The notes under the pieces are model-generated. The model made no database searches, was not told the origin of the DNA, and worked only from the letters and a program-made list of their open reading frames with translations. Source: a bacterium (GTDB lineage Bacteria; Zhuqueibacterota; Zhuqueibacteria; Residuimicrobiales; Oceaniaggregativiventaceae). From it: a stretch of DNA of 64,000 bases. The stretch is taken from the NCBI GenBank assembly GCA_029565675.1, contig JAKQNP010000052.1, positions 62,001 through 126,000 of the forward strand, written 5' to 3'. This document shows positions 53,082-61,201 of the stretch, one piece after another. Position numbers and translations under genes: made by a program. Every line of letters begins with the position of its first letter. Within the stretch, counting starts at the first letter, position 1.

Positions 53082-56000
53082 TCATTTCACCTGCACACTG
53101 GTGTCTCTGAACACAAGATGAAAAGAGCGGATTTCATAGGGTTTGACGTTGAAAGACCAGCTGCTTTCTTGCAGGTCCAGGGTTGCTGTCTCTTCTTCGA
53201 GCAAATTGACTTCGCTTACCTTTTGCAGAGGCAGGGCAACCTTCACCTGCGTATCGCCGGCCATGCCCAGGCGTTCCACCAGGCGCAGAACCACACCGAT
53301 TCCTGATTCCGCCGGTTTGAGCGCTTCCACGGTCAGCCGGTCGCTGTCAAGTTCGAAAAGTGAATCGATTGGTTGCCGCGATCCGTCGTGCAGCTCGGTA
53401 ACCAAGACATCGAGCGGATCATTCAGGTCCAGCGCCTGAGAAATTACGCCGGCATCTCGCCATGTACCGGCGTGCGGAAAGAGCGAATAGGTAAAAAAGT
53501 GTTCTTCCTGATCGGATTGCGGATCGGGATTGGTCGGCCCGCGCAACAGCGACAGCGCCATCATCGCGTCGTAGGATTCGTGGCCGTATTTGCAGTCGTT
53601 GAGCAGAGCCAGACCGGCATCGGGCTGTGAAAGATCCATCCACATGTGGCCGTTCACTTCGAATTTGGCTGCATCGTAGGAATTGTTGTGGTACGTGCTG
53701 CGCTCGATATGGCCGTAAGCGATATCATAGACCGCTGTACGGGTGACGAGATCGGTGTTGAACCGCACTTTGAGCAGTTTGTGTTGTTCGTGCCAATCGA
53801 CCCACGTCTGGAAATCGACCCGCTGCCCCCAGGCGGTCAGTACAATGCGCTGCACCATTTTAGAATGCAAGAATTCGCGTTCGAATTCGACAAACGACAA
53901 CACCGGACCAGCTTCGACGCGCCGCACTCGGGCGTGGCCGAGATCGAATTCGACCTGAGTGTAGGTGGCAGCGATATCCCAGGCATCGTGCTTGCCCGGC
54001 ACATCTTCGTAAAGGTGCAGGACATTGGCTTTGCGCGCAGAATTGACGAGTTCGCGACCGCTGTCCTTGTCGAACAGGGAAACCACCTCCCCCTGCTCGT
54101 TCAGCACCACCCGCAGATGATCGTTTTCCAACCGGTCAGCAGCGGCCGCCACAGGGTTGAATTCGGTTTGCAAAGTTCGGGCTTCGACATGAAAAACCGC
54201 ATAGCCTATGCCCGGCACATCCCGGGCAGGGAAAACCAGCCGGCGTTCGCCGGTTTCGAAATCATCGATCCATTGATGCGGCACGATCCGCCCTCTTGAA
54301 TCGCGCACGGTAACTTCACCTGCCGGCCAGGCGAGTTGAGCCAGGCCGGTGCGACCATCGGCCAGGCTGTTAAAGACGACCACCGGCTGTCCGGATCCAC
54401 GGGTATCGATCGTGCTGCCAAAGGAGGAAAGCGCTCTTTGGAGCAGATCATTGCCGATCGTCAACGCCTCGTCATAGCCTTCCAATAGATCCAGGTAAAC
54501 CGGGGTAATATGCGAACCGGGCAACGAGTCGTGAAATTGGTTGGTCAACACAATCTTCCAGCCGCGGTCGAGTTGCTGACGGTCTGGAGCATGAGGTGCC
54601 AGGCAGGACCACAGTTCGGCTTTGCGATAGAGCCGCTCGCACCGGCGGTTGAGTTTTTTCAACCGTGCTTTGGTGGTATGGACGCCGCGGTGTTCCTCGA
54701 GATAGAGTTCGTCGTTGTGTATGGGCAGATCAGCGTTTTTGGCCCGCCTGGCGATCGAGTCGAGCGCCTCTTCGATGAGGCTCGGGCGCGTCGGCACCAG
54801 GCCGGGAAAACGGCGATAACGCTTGTGGTACTCGAGCATCTCGGCATCAGGACCGGCGCCGCCGTCGCCCCAACCGTAGTTGTACAGGCTTTCGCCGATG
54901 GTGGATTTATCGCTGAAATTGCGCCAATTTTCCGCCAGATGATCGGGCTCCAGGCTGCCGATGAAATGAGTCGGCGGCACCACCGCCAACACGCGGGAGC
55001 CATCCGGCGATTGCCACCAGAAGGTGTGCTTGCGCCAGGGGTTGGTGTCGTTCCAGGTGACCATCTTGTGGGTGACAAAATAGTCGATGCCGGCGCGGCG
55101 GAGGATCTGCGGCATGGTCCAGCAATTGCCAAACACGTCGGGCATCCAGCACGTGCGCGGCGTAATGCCGAACTCGGTGCGAAAAAACCGCACGCCGTGC
55201 AGGATCTGGCGTACAAACGATTCACCGGCAACCAGATTGCAATCCGGCTCCACCCAAAACGCACCGATCACCTCCCAGCGTTTTTCTCTAATGCGCTGTT
55301 TGACTTGCTCATAGAGGGCCGGGTAGTGATTTTTCATCTCCTGGTAAGTCAGTGCCTGGCTTTGTGAGAAGGTATAATCGGGATACTGTTCCATCAGCCG
55401 CAAAGTGGAGGCGTGGGTACGGCCGATTTTGCGGATGAATTCGGCGTGCGTCCATAAAAAGACCACATCCAGATGCGAATTGCCACACAGATGCAACAAA
55501 CCAGGAATTTGCAGGTGGTCGCTTTGGTAGATCTCGCGCCGCAGGATTTCGCGTGCCTGACTGGCCTGTTCCTTTATGCGTTTCACATCGGTTTCGTTCT
55601 GATCGATCAACCAGATCGCTTTGTCGAAAGCGGCTCGCAGAAAATCCCGCATTTCCGGAGCCAATTCCGGCATGACCAACACGTTATAGGCGGCGCGAAA
55701 ATCCCAATAGATGTCGTTCATCTCGTCATCCATGACCGCGAAATGGGAACTTTCAATGGTCTTGACCTCGGTCTCGCCGAAATGCCAAAAGATATAGGAT
55801 TCGACATCGAGGCGATAGCTCTCATCTCCGCGCGCCGATTCGGAAAGCAGCACGGTATCCCTGAACGGGTCGACGCCGTGATAAGGAGCACCGTCGAGAT
55901 AAAGCAAGCCGTCGCCGCCGAAATAGATCTTGAGCACAACTTTTCGGCCACGAAAGCGCTGCGGCATGCGTGCCTGGCAGCGGAACAGCGCGCTGTGGTC

Positions 56001-56255
56001 AGGGCCGCCCCAATGGCCGCCGACACCGATCGGCTGCCAATCGCTGAGATACCGCCGATCGCCTTTGCGGCTGTAGATAAACTCGCGGAACTCCCAACCG
56101 TCCAGGGGTTCGCTTTGCGGAAAGATGACCGGTTTGAGCGATTGAATTTTAAGATTGACCGTCTCTTCGAAAGAGATGATCTTGCGCTGTTTGGTTTTGA
56201 TCTCGTTGCGCCAAAATTGCAGGATATCATCGATACCGTGGGTGGTGTCAGCCAT
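53082..56255 (-). CDS. Alpha-mannosidase (glycoside hydrolase family 38)
   Basis: The 1057-residue enzyme hydrolyses alpha-mannosidic bonds with retention. After an N-terminal beta domain (about 1-240), the catalytic domain shows CGNSHLDVVFLW (zinc-ligand region), EVIGAFWVEPDCN and WMPDVFGNCWTMPQIL, where the Asp is the expected nucleophile. A middle three-helix domain and C-terminal beta domains follow, as in family members. No signal peptide is present, so it is cytoplasmic. AGGAAAAGAG precedes the ATG at 56255. It is the first gene of the minus-strand pair with the unassigned hydrolase. Confidence 0.95.
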   Translation of the reverse strand: MADTTHGIDDILQFWRNEIKTKQRKIISFEETVNLKIQSLKPVIFPQSEPLDGWEFREFIYSRKGDRRYLSDWQPIGVGGHWGGPDHSALFRCQARMPQRFRGRKVVLKIYFGGDGLLYLDGAPYHGVDPFRDTVLLSESARGDESYRLDVESYIFWHFGETEVKTIESSHFAVMDDEMNDIYWDFRAAYNVLVMPELAPEMRDFLRAAFDKAIWLIDQNETDVKRIKEQASQAREILRREIYQSDHLQIPGLLHLCGNSHLDVVFLWTHAEFIRKIGRTHASTLRLMEQYPDYTFSQSQALTYQEMKNHYPALYEQVKQRIREKRWEVIGAFWVEPDCNLVAGESFVRQILHGVRFFRTEFGITPRTCWMPDVFGNCWTMPQILRRAGIDYFVTHKMVTWNDTNPWRKHTFWWQSPDGSRVLAVVPPTHFIGSLEPDHLAENWRNFSDKSTIGESLYNYGWGDGGAGPDAEMLEYHKRYRRFPGLVPTRPSLIEEALDSIARRAKNADLPIHNDELYLEEHRGVHTTKARLKKLNRRCERLYRKAELWSCLAPHAPDRQQLDRGWKIVLTNQFHDSLPGSHITPVYLDLLEGYDEALTIGNDLLQRALSSFGSTIDTRGSGQPVVVFNSLADGRTGLAQLAWPAGEVTVRDSRGRIVPHQWIDDFETGERRLVFPARDVPGIGYAVFHVEARTLQTEFNPVAAAADRLENDHLRVVLNEQGEVVSLFDKDSGRELVNSARKANVLHLYEDVPGKHDAWDIAATYTQVEFDLGHARVRRVEAGPVLSFVEFEREFLHSKMVQRIVLTAWGQRVDFQTWVDWHEQHKLLKVRFNTDLVTRTAVYDIAYGHIERSTYHNNSYDAAKFEVNGHMWMDLSQPDAGLALLNDCKYGHESYDAMMALSLLRGPTNPDPQSDQEEHFFTYSLFPHAGTWRDAGVISQALDLNDPLDVLVTELHDGSRQPIDSLFELDSDRLTVEALKPAESGIGVVLRLVERLGMAGDTQVKVALPLQKVSEVNLLEEETATLDLQESSWSFNVKPYEIRSFHLVFRDTSVQVK

Positions 56256-56556
56256 GGTAACTCTTTTCCTGTTTTTAGGTGTCATGATTTGTCAGGTTTA
56301 ATCGGGTATGGCAAGGCATTCGATTTGTTCAGGCACCTGCATCTGTGCAATATGCGGAAAATATTTTTTCCGTTCAAGTGTTTGTGAAAGAAAAAGCCTT
56401 CCTCGAAACCATTGTGCATTTGCCAAATCTTGTTATATTTCAATCAGAAGCAAATTCGAAGCGGACCGTGCCGCCCAAACGGAAACCGCAATTAGCTGAT
56501 CACCTGGTGTCTGATTGCTGGACATCGGTGAGAGAGAACAGAACAAGGAGAATACC
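56256..56556. other. Divergent promoter region of mannosidase and epimerase genes
   Basis: This 300-base spacer lies between divergent genes and has no gene of its own. A TTGCCAAATCTTGTTATATTT stretch near 56420-56440 resembles -35/-10 elements for the plus-strand epimerase. Confidence 0.5.
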
Positions 56557-57405
56557 GTGAAACTCGGAATTCACGCTTATGCCTGGTGTTCAGAGTGGAG
56601 CAACGAAACCCTGGATTTGATCGACCGGGTCGCGCGCATGGGACTCGATTTCATCGAAATACCGTTGATGGTGCTGGAGACCTTTGACGGCGATGCGATC
56701 AGCAAGAGACTGGACAGCTCCGGAATCGACGTCTGCACTTCCACTGTACTGCTCGGCGAAACCGACATCACCCATCCTGATCCGGAAATTCGCCGCAAGG
56801 GCATCGACTATCTGAATCGCTGTGTGGAAGCCACTGAGCAAATCGGTGCCGAAAATTTCTCCGGCGTCATCTATTCACAGCATGTCAAACAAGCGGAACA
56901 TCGGCCGACCGAACAAGAGTGGGAATGGTCGGCCGAAGCTTTGCGCCAGGTCGCCCGCCATGCGCAGGACTATGGTGTGCGAATCGGGCTCGAGCCGGTG
57001 AACCGCTACGAAACCTACCTGATCAACACCTGCGAACAGGCAAAAAAACTGCAGGAGATGATCGGCGAAAAAAACGTCAAGATCCATCTCGACACTTATC
57101 ACATGAACATCGAAGAAAAGAGCTTTTACGAAGCCACCAGGCTGGCGGGTAAAGACCTGATGCATATCCATTTATGCGAAAACGACCGCGGCATTCCAGG
57201 AACCGGGCTGGTGGATTGGGAAGGCATGTTCAAAGCTCTTGGCGAAATGCGCTATGACGGCTTTGCCGGACTGGAATCGTTCGTCGATGTCACCGGCAAC
57301 ATGAACACCTGGGTCTGGAGGCAACTGGCGCCGAGTGGCGATGTGCTGTTGCGAGAAGGGGTGGCGTTTATCAAAACCATGCAAAAAAAATACGCTTTGG
57401 ATTGA
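56557..57405 (+). CDS. Sugar 3-epimerase / TIM-barrel isomerase (D-tagatose 3-epimerase-like)
   Basis: The 282-residue protein belongs to the xylose-isomerase-like barrel family. The four metal ligands expected for D-tagatose/D-psicose 3-epimerases are visible: Glu in RIGLEPVNRYET, Asp in IHLDTYHMNIEE, His in LMHIHLCENDRG and Glu in FAGLESF. Length fits. The start is a GTG at 57557-equivalent position 56557, with AAGGAG eight bases upstream. It is cytoplasmic and divergent from the mannosidase, so it may channel a ketose from glycan breakdown. Confidence 0.9.
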   Translation: MKLGIHAYAWCSEWSNETLDLIDRVARMGLDFIEIPLMVLETFDGDAISKRLDSSGIDVCTSTVLLGETDITHPDPEIRRKGIDYLNRCVEATEQIGAENFSGVIYSQHVKQAEHRPTEQEWEWSAEALRQVARHAQDYGVRIGLEPVNRYETYLINTCEQAKKLQEMIGEKNVKIHLDTYHMNIEEKSFYEATRLAGKDLMHIHLCENDRGIPGTGLVDWEGMFKALGEMRYDGFAGLESFVDVTGNMNTWVWRQLAPSGDVLLREGVAFIKTMQKKYALD

Positions 57406-57426
57406 ACGGAGCGATGATCGTCCGCT

Positions 57427-58683
57427 CTAGAAAACATTCGAAAAAATCTCGAACATTCCCACATAGGTACCGAGAGCACTGCCAAGGCCTGAAAGAATAA
57501 AAACCAACAGGATGCGCAGCAGTTTGTTGCGCCACCAATTGGAAAAACGGTTGACGTCTTCTTGTACCGACTGAAACTCTTTGACCGTTGGCGGGCGGAA
57601 ATAGGCCTGAATGAAAGCAGTCACGTATCCTGCGCCGATAACCGGCGTCAAACTGGTGAAAGGCGCCGACACCAGCGCCGCAACCACGGTCAGCGGGTGA
57701 CCAAAAGCCAAAAGAGCCCCGATTGCGCAAGGAATGCCATTTACAAGAATCCAGAAAGCGAGATTGTCCCCCGCAGCCGCAATGCCTTTGTCCCAGCCAA
57801 TGTATCCAATCGAACCAAGGATCATCAGGGGGATGGCCCAGCCGATCCATTTCCATATCGATGAGGTTTTGGGGATGGTCTCGACCGCTTGCAGATCGAT
57901 CGGTTGTCCCTGCTTGAGCAATTCGACGATGCCGGCGACATGGCCGGCGCCCACAACGGCAACCACTTTTTTACCGGGAGTTTGTCTGATCTTTTCTGCC
58001 AGATAGGCATCGCGCTCATCGATCAGCACGCTCTTGAGGACAGGCATGGCCTGCCCGAGTTCGTTGAGCATCTCGTTGAGCGCGTCTTTTTTGCGCATTT
58101 CGGCCAATTTTTCTTCGGTGATCTCTTCTTTGACAAAAAGGCCGGCTAAACCATAAGAAAGCAACATCATTTTTTTATAAAATGAGGTCAAATTCCATGC
58201 ACGGCGCAAGGTGATGCGGACATCGCGATCGACCAGGAAAAATGGGATGGACAACTTTTCGGCTGTTCTGGCTGCCTGTAAAAGTTCACTGCCCGGCATC
58301 ACCCCCATCTTATCGCCCAAGCGCTTTTGGTAACCGGCAAGCAACAAATTGATAAGCAGGGTACTGAGCTGTTTGTTGCGAATGACCGTCTTCAGATCCA
58401 GTGATTCCCAATTTTTGCGATCGACAAGGGTTTGGTAGCGGCGCTCGTCCAACTCGAGACAGACTGAATCCGGCCTTTCGGTTTCGATTACGCGATCGAC
58501 GAGATCAACGGATTGCTGGCTGACATGGGCGGTGCCCACAACCAAAATTTCGCGTTCACCGACAGCGACACGTTCAAAATCAGCGACATCATTCGGTGCG
58601 GCAACAGGATTGGTTATCTGATCCAGAAAAGTTTCCTTTCGCTTAGAGCAGGTTTTAAGCCGAGGGATCCTGCAAGGGGACAT
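57427..58683 (-). CDS. TraB/PrgY family membrane protein
   Basis: The 418-residue protein has a TraB domain at about 25-260 with the motifs VVGTAHVSQQSV, CLELDERRY and VAVVGAGHVAGI, then four to five hydrophobic segments in the last 150 residues. The family was named for pheromone shutdown in Enterococcus; the wider bacterial and archaeal group may be a metalloprotease-like (Tiki-related) set, but its role here is unknown. I choose the ATG at 58683 with GGGATCAG upstream; a CTG after AAAGGAAA near 58627 is a rival. It is convergent with the epimerase gene. Confidence 0.85.
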   Translation of the reverse strand: MSPCRIPRLKTCSKRKETFLDQITNPVAAPNDVADFERVAVGEREILVVGTAHVSQQSVDLVDRVIETERPDSVCLELDERRYQTLVDRKNWESLDLKTVIRNKQLSTLLINLLLAGYQKRLGDKMGVMPGSELLQAARTAEKLSIPFFLVDRDVRITLRRAWNLTSFYKKMMLLSYGLAGLFVKEEITEEKLAEMRKKDALNEMLNELGQAMPVLKSVLIDERDAYLAEKIRQTPGKKVVAVVGAGHVAGIVELLKQGQPIDLQAVETIPKTSSIWKWIGWAIPLMILGSIGYIGWDKGIAAAGDNLAFWILVNGIPCAIGALLAFGHPLTVVAALVSAPFTSLTPVIGAGYVTAFIQAYFRPPTVKEFQSVQEDVNRFSNWWRNKLLRILLVFILSGLGSALGTYVGMFEIFSNVF

Positions 58684-59040
58684 CGCTGATCCCGACAACA
58701 ATAAACCGAGCCGGCTTGTTCTGGCGTTTGGTTTCTATGCTGGTCCGGTTGATGGAATCTGATAAATCAGCCGAAATTGTCCAGGTCGAGAACCGGATTC
58801 GGTGCATAGCACCTGATCTCACAGAAAATGAATCTGATACCAATACAGCGAGGATGAAAAGTGCCCTCATCACAACCGCATAAAGAATAAGCGACTGGAC
58901 GTTTTTTGATTCTCTTAACACCGAATCCGGGTGAGATTCAGAGAGCGATAATTGTAAGGAATTTTAATCATTTTAGCAAGCGCATCTTGATGCGACATCA
59001 GGCCAACCACCGGCAACAGAGTTGACCCGCACGGCAAAAA
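58684..59040. other. Intergenic region with one inverted repeat copy
   Basis: This 357-base gap between two minus-strand genes holds repeat copy 4 (58793-58932) and no supported gene. The region at 58933-59040 shows no strong terminator for the SSS gene. Confidence 0.65.
58793..58932 (-). repeat. Dispersed intergenic repeat, copy 4 (opposite orientation)
   Basis: Read on the minus strand this copy starts CCCGGATTCGGTGTTAAG and ends GGTGC-TAT-GCACCGAATCCGG, so its ends CCGGATTCGGTG and CACCGAATCCGG are perfect 12-base inverted repeats. Inner words TCGCTTATTCT, GCGGTTG and ATCAGATT match the other copies in order. It is more diverged than copies 2 and 3. Confidence 0.75.
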
Positions 59041-60969
59041 TCACTTTTGCACTTTTTTTAGAATATAGAGAACTGCTGCGATTGCAAACAGCATGCCGCT
59101 GACTGCATAATAAATCCCGGTCTTTTCGAGATCGTGAGGTGCAAGTCCCAGCAACAGTGACAGCAGAGCCAGACCCATGGCAATCCCGCTGATGAGCTGA
59201 AACATGTCTACCTCTTTTTCCGCATGAGAGAGCACCTCCTTTTCCACATCGACCGGAGTCGACAGCCTGGTAAAAAACGCGATGACTTGTTCATTTCTCG
59301 CGGACAAGTCGTTGGCATAAAGCCTGGAAAAAACAGCTGCCAACACGGCAAACAGTGCCGCAGTGAGGGTGATCCAAAAAAACGGCGCAAGGGTTCCCGG
59401 TTGCAAAGGGTGCAATCGGCTGAGTTCGAGGTTTGGATTGGCATTAAAAGCGAGAAAATAAAACCAAAGCAGCAATCCGATCACCGCACTTGCGGCGATG
59501 GATAGCAGACGATTCCTGCGATACAACCGGCCTTGCGGGAAAGAACCGAAAAGAAAAAAGACTGTTACTGCTGCTGTGAGGAGATACTGTGGTCCAAGAT
59601 CGTACTTGAGCACAAAGCGCGCAACCGATGCGACGATGATGCCGGCAATGATCGAAGACATGGCCGACCAGCGGGATATCTTGCGGGTGAGCAAACCGAG
59701 GAGAAGCGGGATCGTCACGGGTACACCGGTCAATCCGAAAAAAATATTGGAAAAGGTGAAAATACCATATTGGCTGTGAATGATGATCAGCGCCATCACA
59801 ATTGCAAAAGCGCAGAGTCCGATTGTTGCCAGACGGCCAACGCGCAGCAATTGCTTTTCGCTTGCCTTGGGATTAAAAAAACGTTTATAAACATCGATCG
59901 AAACAATCGAAGAGGCAGCATTCCAGGCGGAGTCCATGGCCGACATCGAAGCGGACATCATGGCAGCGAGAAAAATTCCAACCAGACCGGCTGGCATATA
60001 ACGCATCACCACGGCGATAAAGATATTTTCATCGGCCTTGGCGACCAGGGAAAAAGGTTCGATCAGCGAAACCTCAGGCCAGAGCATTTTGCCGACCAGC
60101 GGCGGGATGCCAAAAAGCAATGGATTGAAGAGAAACAAAATAAAGACCAGCCAACCTACCTTTTGAGCGGAACTTTCATCTCGAACGCTATAATAGCGCT
60201 GTGCATTGACCCCCACGGCGCTGCTGTAAACTGAGGTGATCGTTACACCCAACAGATACCATAAATCATAGCGGGTATTGCCGTGCAGCATATGAGTCAT
60301 TTTCAGAGGAGGAACCGCCCGAATAAAATCGGTGATTGAACCGACATCACCGGACAGGAATATAACCGGAATGAGGACCACACAAACAGCGATAAAGATC
60401 AAAAACTGCACAACATCAGTCACGCAAACCGCCCACAGTCCACCCGTAAAAGAATAAACAAGAATGACCAAACCCGTCACGATAATCAAAATGTCGACAG
60501 CAAACAGCGAGCCGGGAAACAGGGTTGGCGCGGTGATTTTGGCCAGCGATGCGAGATGATGGGCCGGCCAATAGGCAGTGCTGAAGATCAAAAGAAGACT
60601 GAGAAAGAGATGGGTGGCGCGGTTGAAACGAGTTTGAACATACTCCACGGGTGAAACAACGCGGCTGCGCCGCCAACGCCGGGCGGAGAGTTGAAAAGCG
60701 ATGAAATACGAAACCGGGCCGGTGATGAAATAAAGAATCCCGTACCAGCCCGTTTGGTAGGCGAAACTTGCCGCACCGGTGAAAGTCCAGGCGGAGAACA
60801 TGGTCATGTACTGCGACAATCCAGCTACCCACCAGGGGATTCGATTGCCACCAATAAAAAAGTCCCTGCCGGTTTTCATCAGCCGCGAAAAATAAAAGCC
60901 AACGCCGAGCATGAGCAAAAGATAAAAAGCAATCACGAGGTAATCGACAACGGGAAGATGCAAGCGCAT
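59041..60969 (-). CDS. Sodium:solute symporter (SSS family), paralogue A
   Basis: The 642-residue inner-membrane protein has 14 or so hydrophobic segments. Marks include SRLMKTGRDFFIGGNRIPWW, YSFTGGLWAVCVTDVVQF and MMSASMSAMDSAWNAASSIV, the last corresponding to the sodium-binding helix. A soluble stretch with HAEKEVDMFQ precedes the final two segments. It is a close paralogue of the next gene, in the same direction, and differs strongly from the SSS protein at 21688. The substrate is unknown; a sugar is plausible from the context. Confidence 0.94.
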   Translation of the reverse strand: MRLHLPVVDYLVIAFYLLLMLGVGFYFSRLMKTGRDFFIGGNRIPWWVAGLSQYMTMFSAWTFTGAASFAYQTGWYGILYFITGPVSYFIAFQLSARRWRRSRVVSPVEYVQTRFNRATHLFLSLLLIFSTAYWPAHHLASLAKITAPTLFPGSLFAVDILIIVTGLVILVYSFTGGLWAVCVTDVVQFLIFIAVCVVLIPVIFLSGDVGSITDFIRAVPPLKMTHMLHGNTRYDLWYLLGVTITSVYSSAVGVNAQRYYSVRDESSAQKVGWLVFILFLFNPLLFGIPPLVGKMLWPEVSLIEPFSLVAKADENIFIAVVMRYMPAGLVGIFLAAMMSASMSAMDSAWNAASSIVSIDVYKRFFNPKASEKQLLRVGRLATIGLCAFAIVMALIIIHSQYGIFTFSNIFFGLTGVPVTIPLLLGLLTRKISRWSAMSSIIAGIIVASVARFVLKYDLGPQYLLTAAVTVFFLFGSFPQGRLYRRNRLLSIAASAVIGLLLWFYFLAFNANPNLELSRLHPLQPGTLAPFFWITLTAALFAVLAAVFSRLYANDLSARNEQVIAFFTRLSTPVDVEKEVLSHAEKEVDMFQLISGIAMGLALLSLLLGLAPHDLEKTGIYYAVSGMLFAIAAVLYILKKVQK

Positions 60970-61009
60970 TCGAGCTTCCTTTGAGAAAGCGATGGGTATA
61001 TTGAAGGGT

Positions 61010-61050
61010 TGAATCGCCAGAGTCAGCGCAAACCAGAATTTGGCGATTCA
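61010..61050. promoter_or_regulatory. Leader hairpin of the SSS gene
   Basis: TGAATCGCCA (61010-61019) and TGGCGATTCA (61041-61050) are perfect complements separated by 21 bases. They lie 40-80 bases upstream of the minus-strand ATG at 60969, inside the 232-base gap between the two symporter genes. It could be a terminator of the upstream symporter transcript or a regulatory structure. Confidence 0.4.
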
Positions 61051-61201
61051 TCCCTTTGCGAACAAAAGACTCGGGAGCCGCTTCTCACCTCGCGCTCTGG
61101 TTGCCATTCTGCTGTTGACCAGACCACCCAGCGGCAAGAAAAGTACAAGTGGCTCCGAACTCGCAGCGATCGACGGTAAACCCGGCGAAAGTTGATTGGC
61201 A

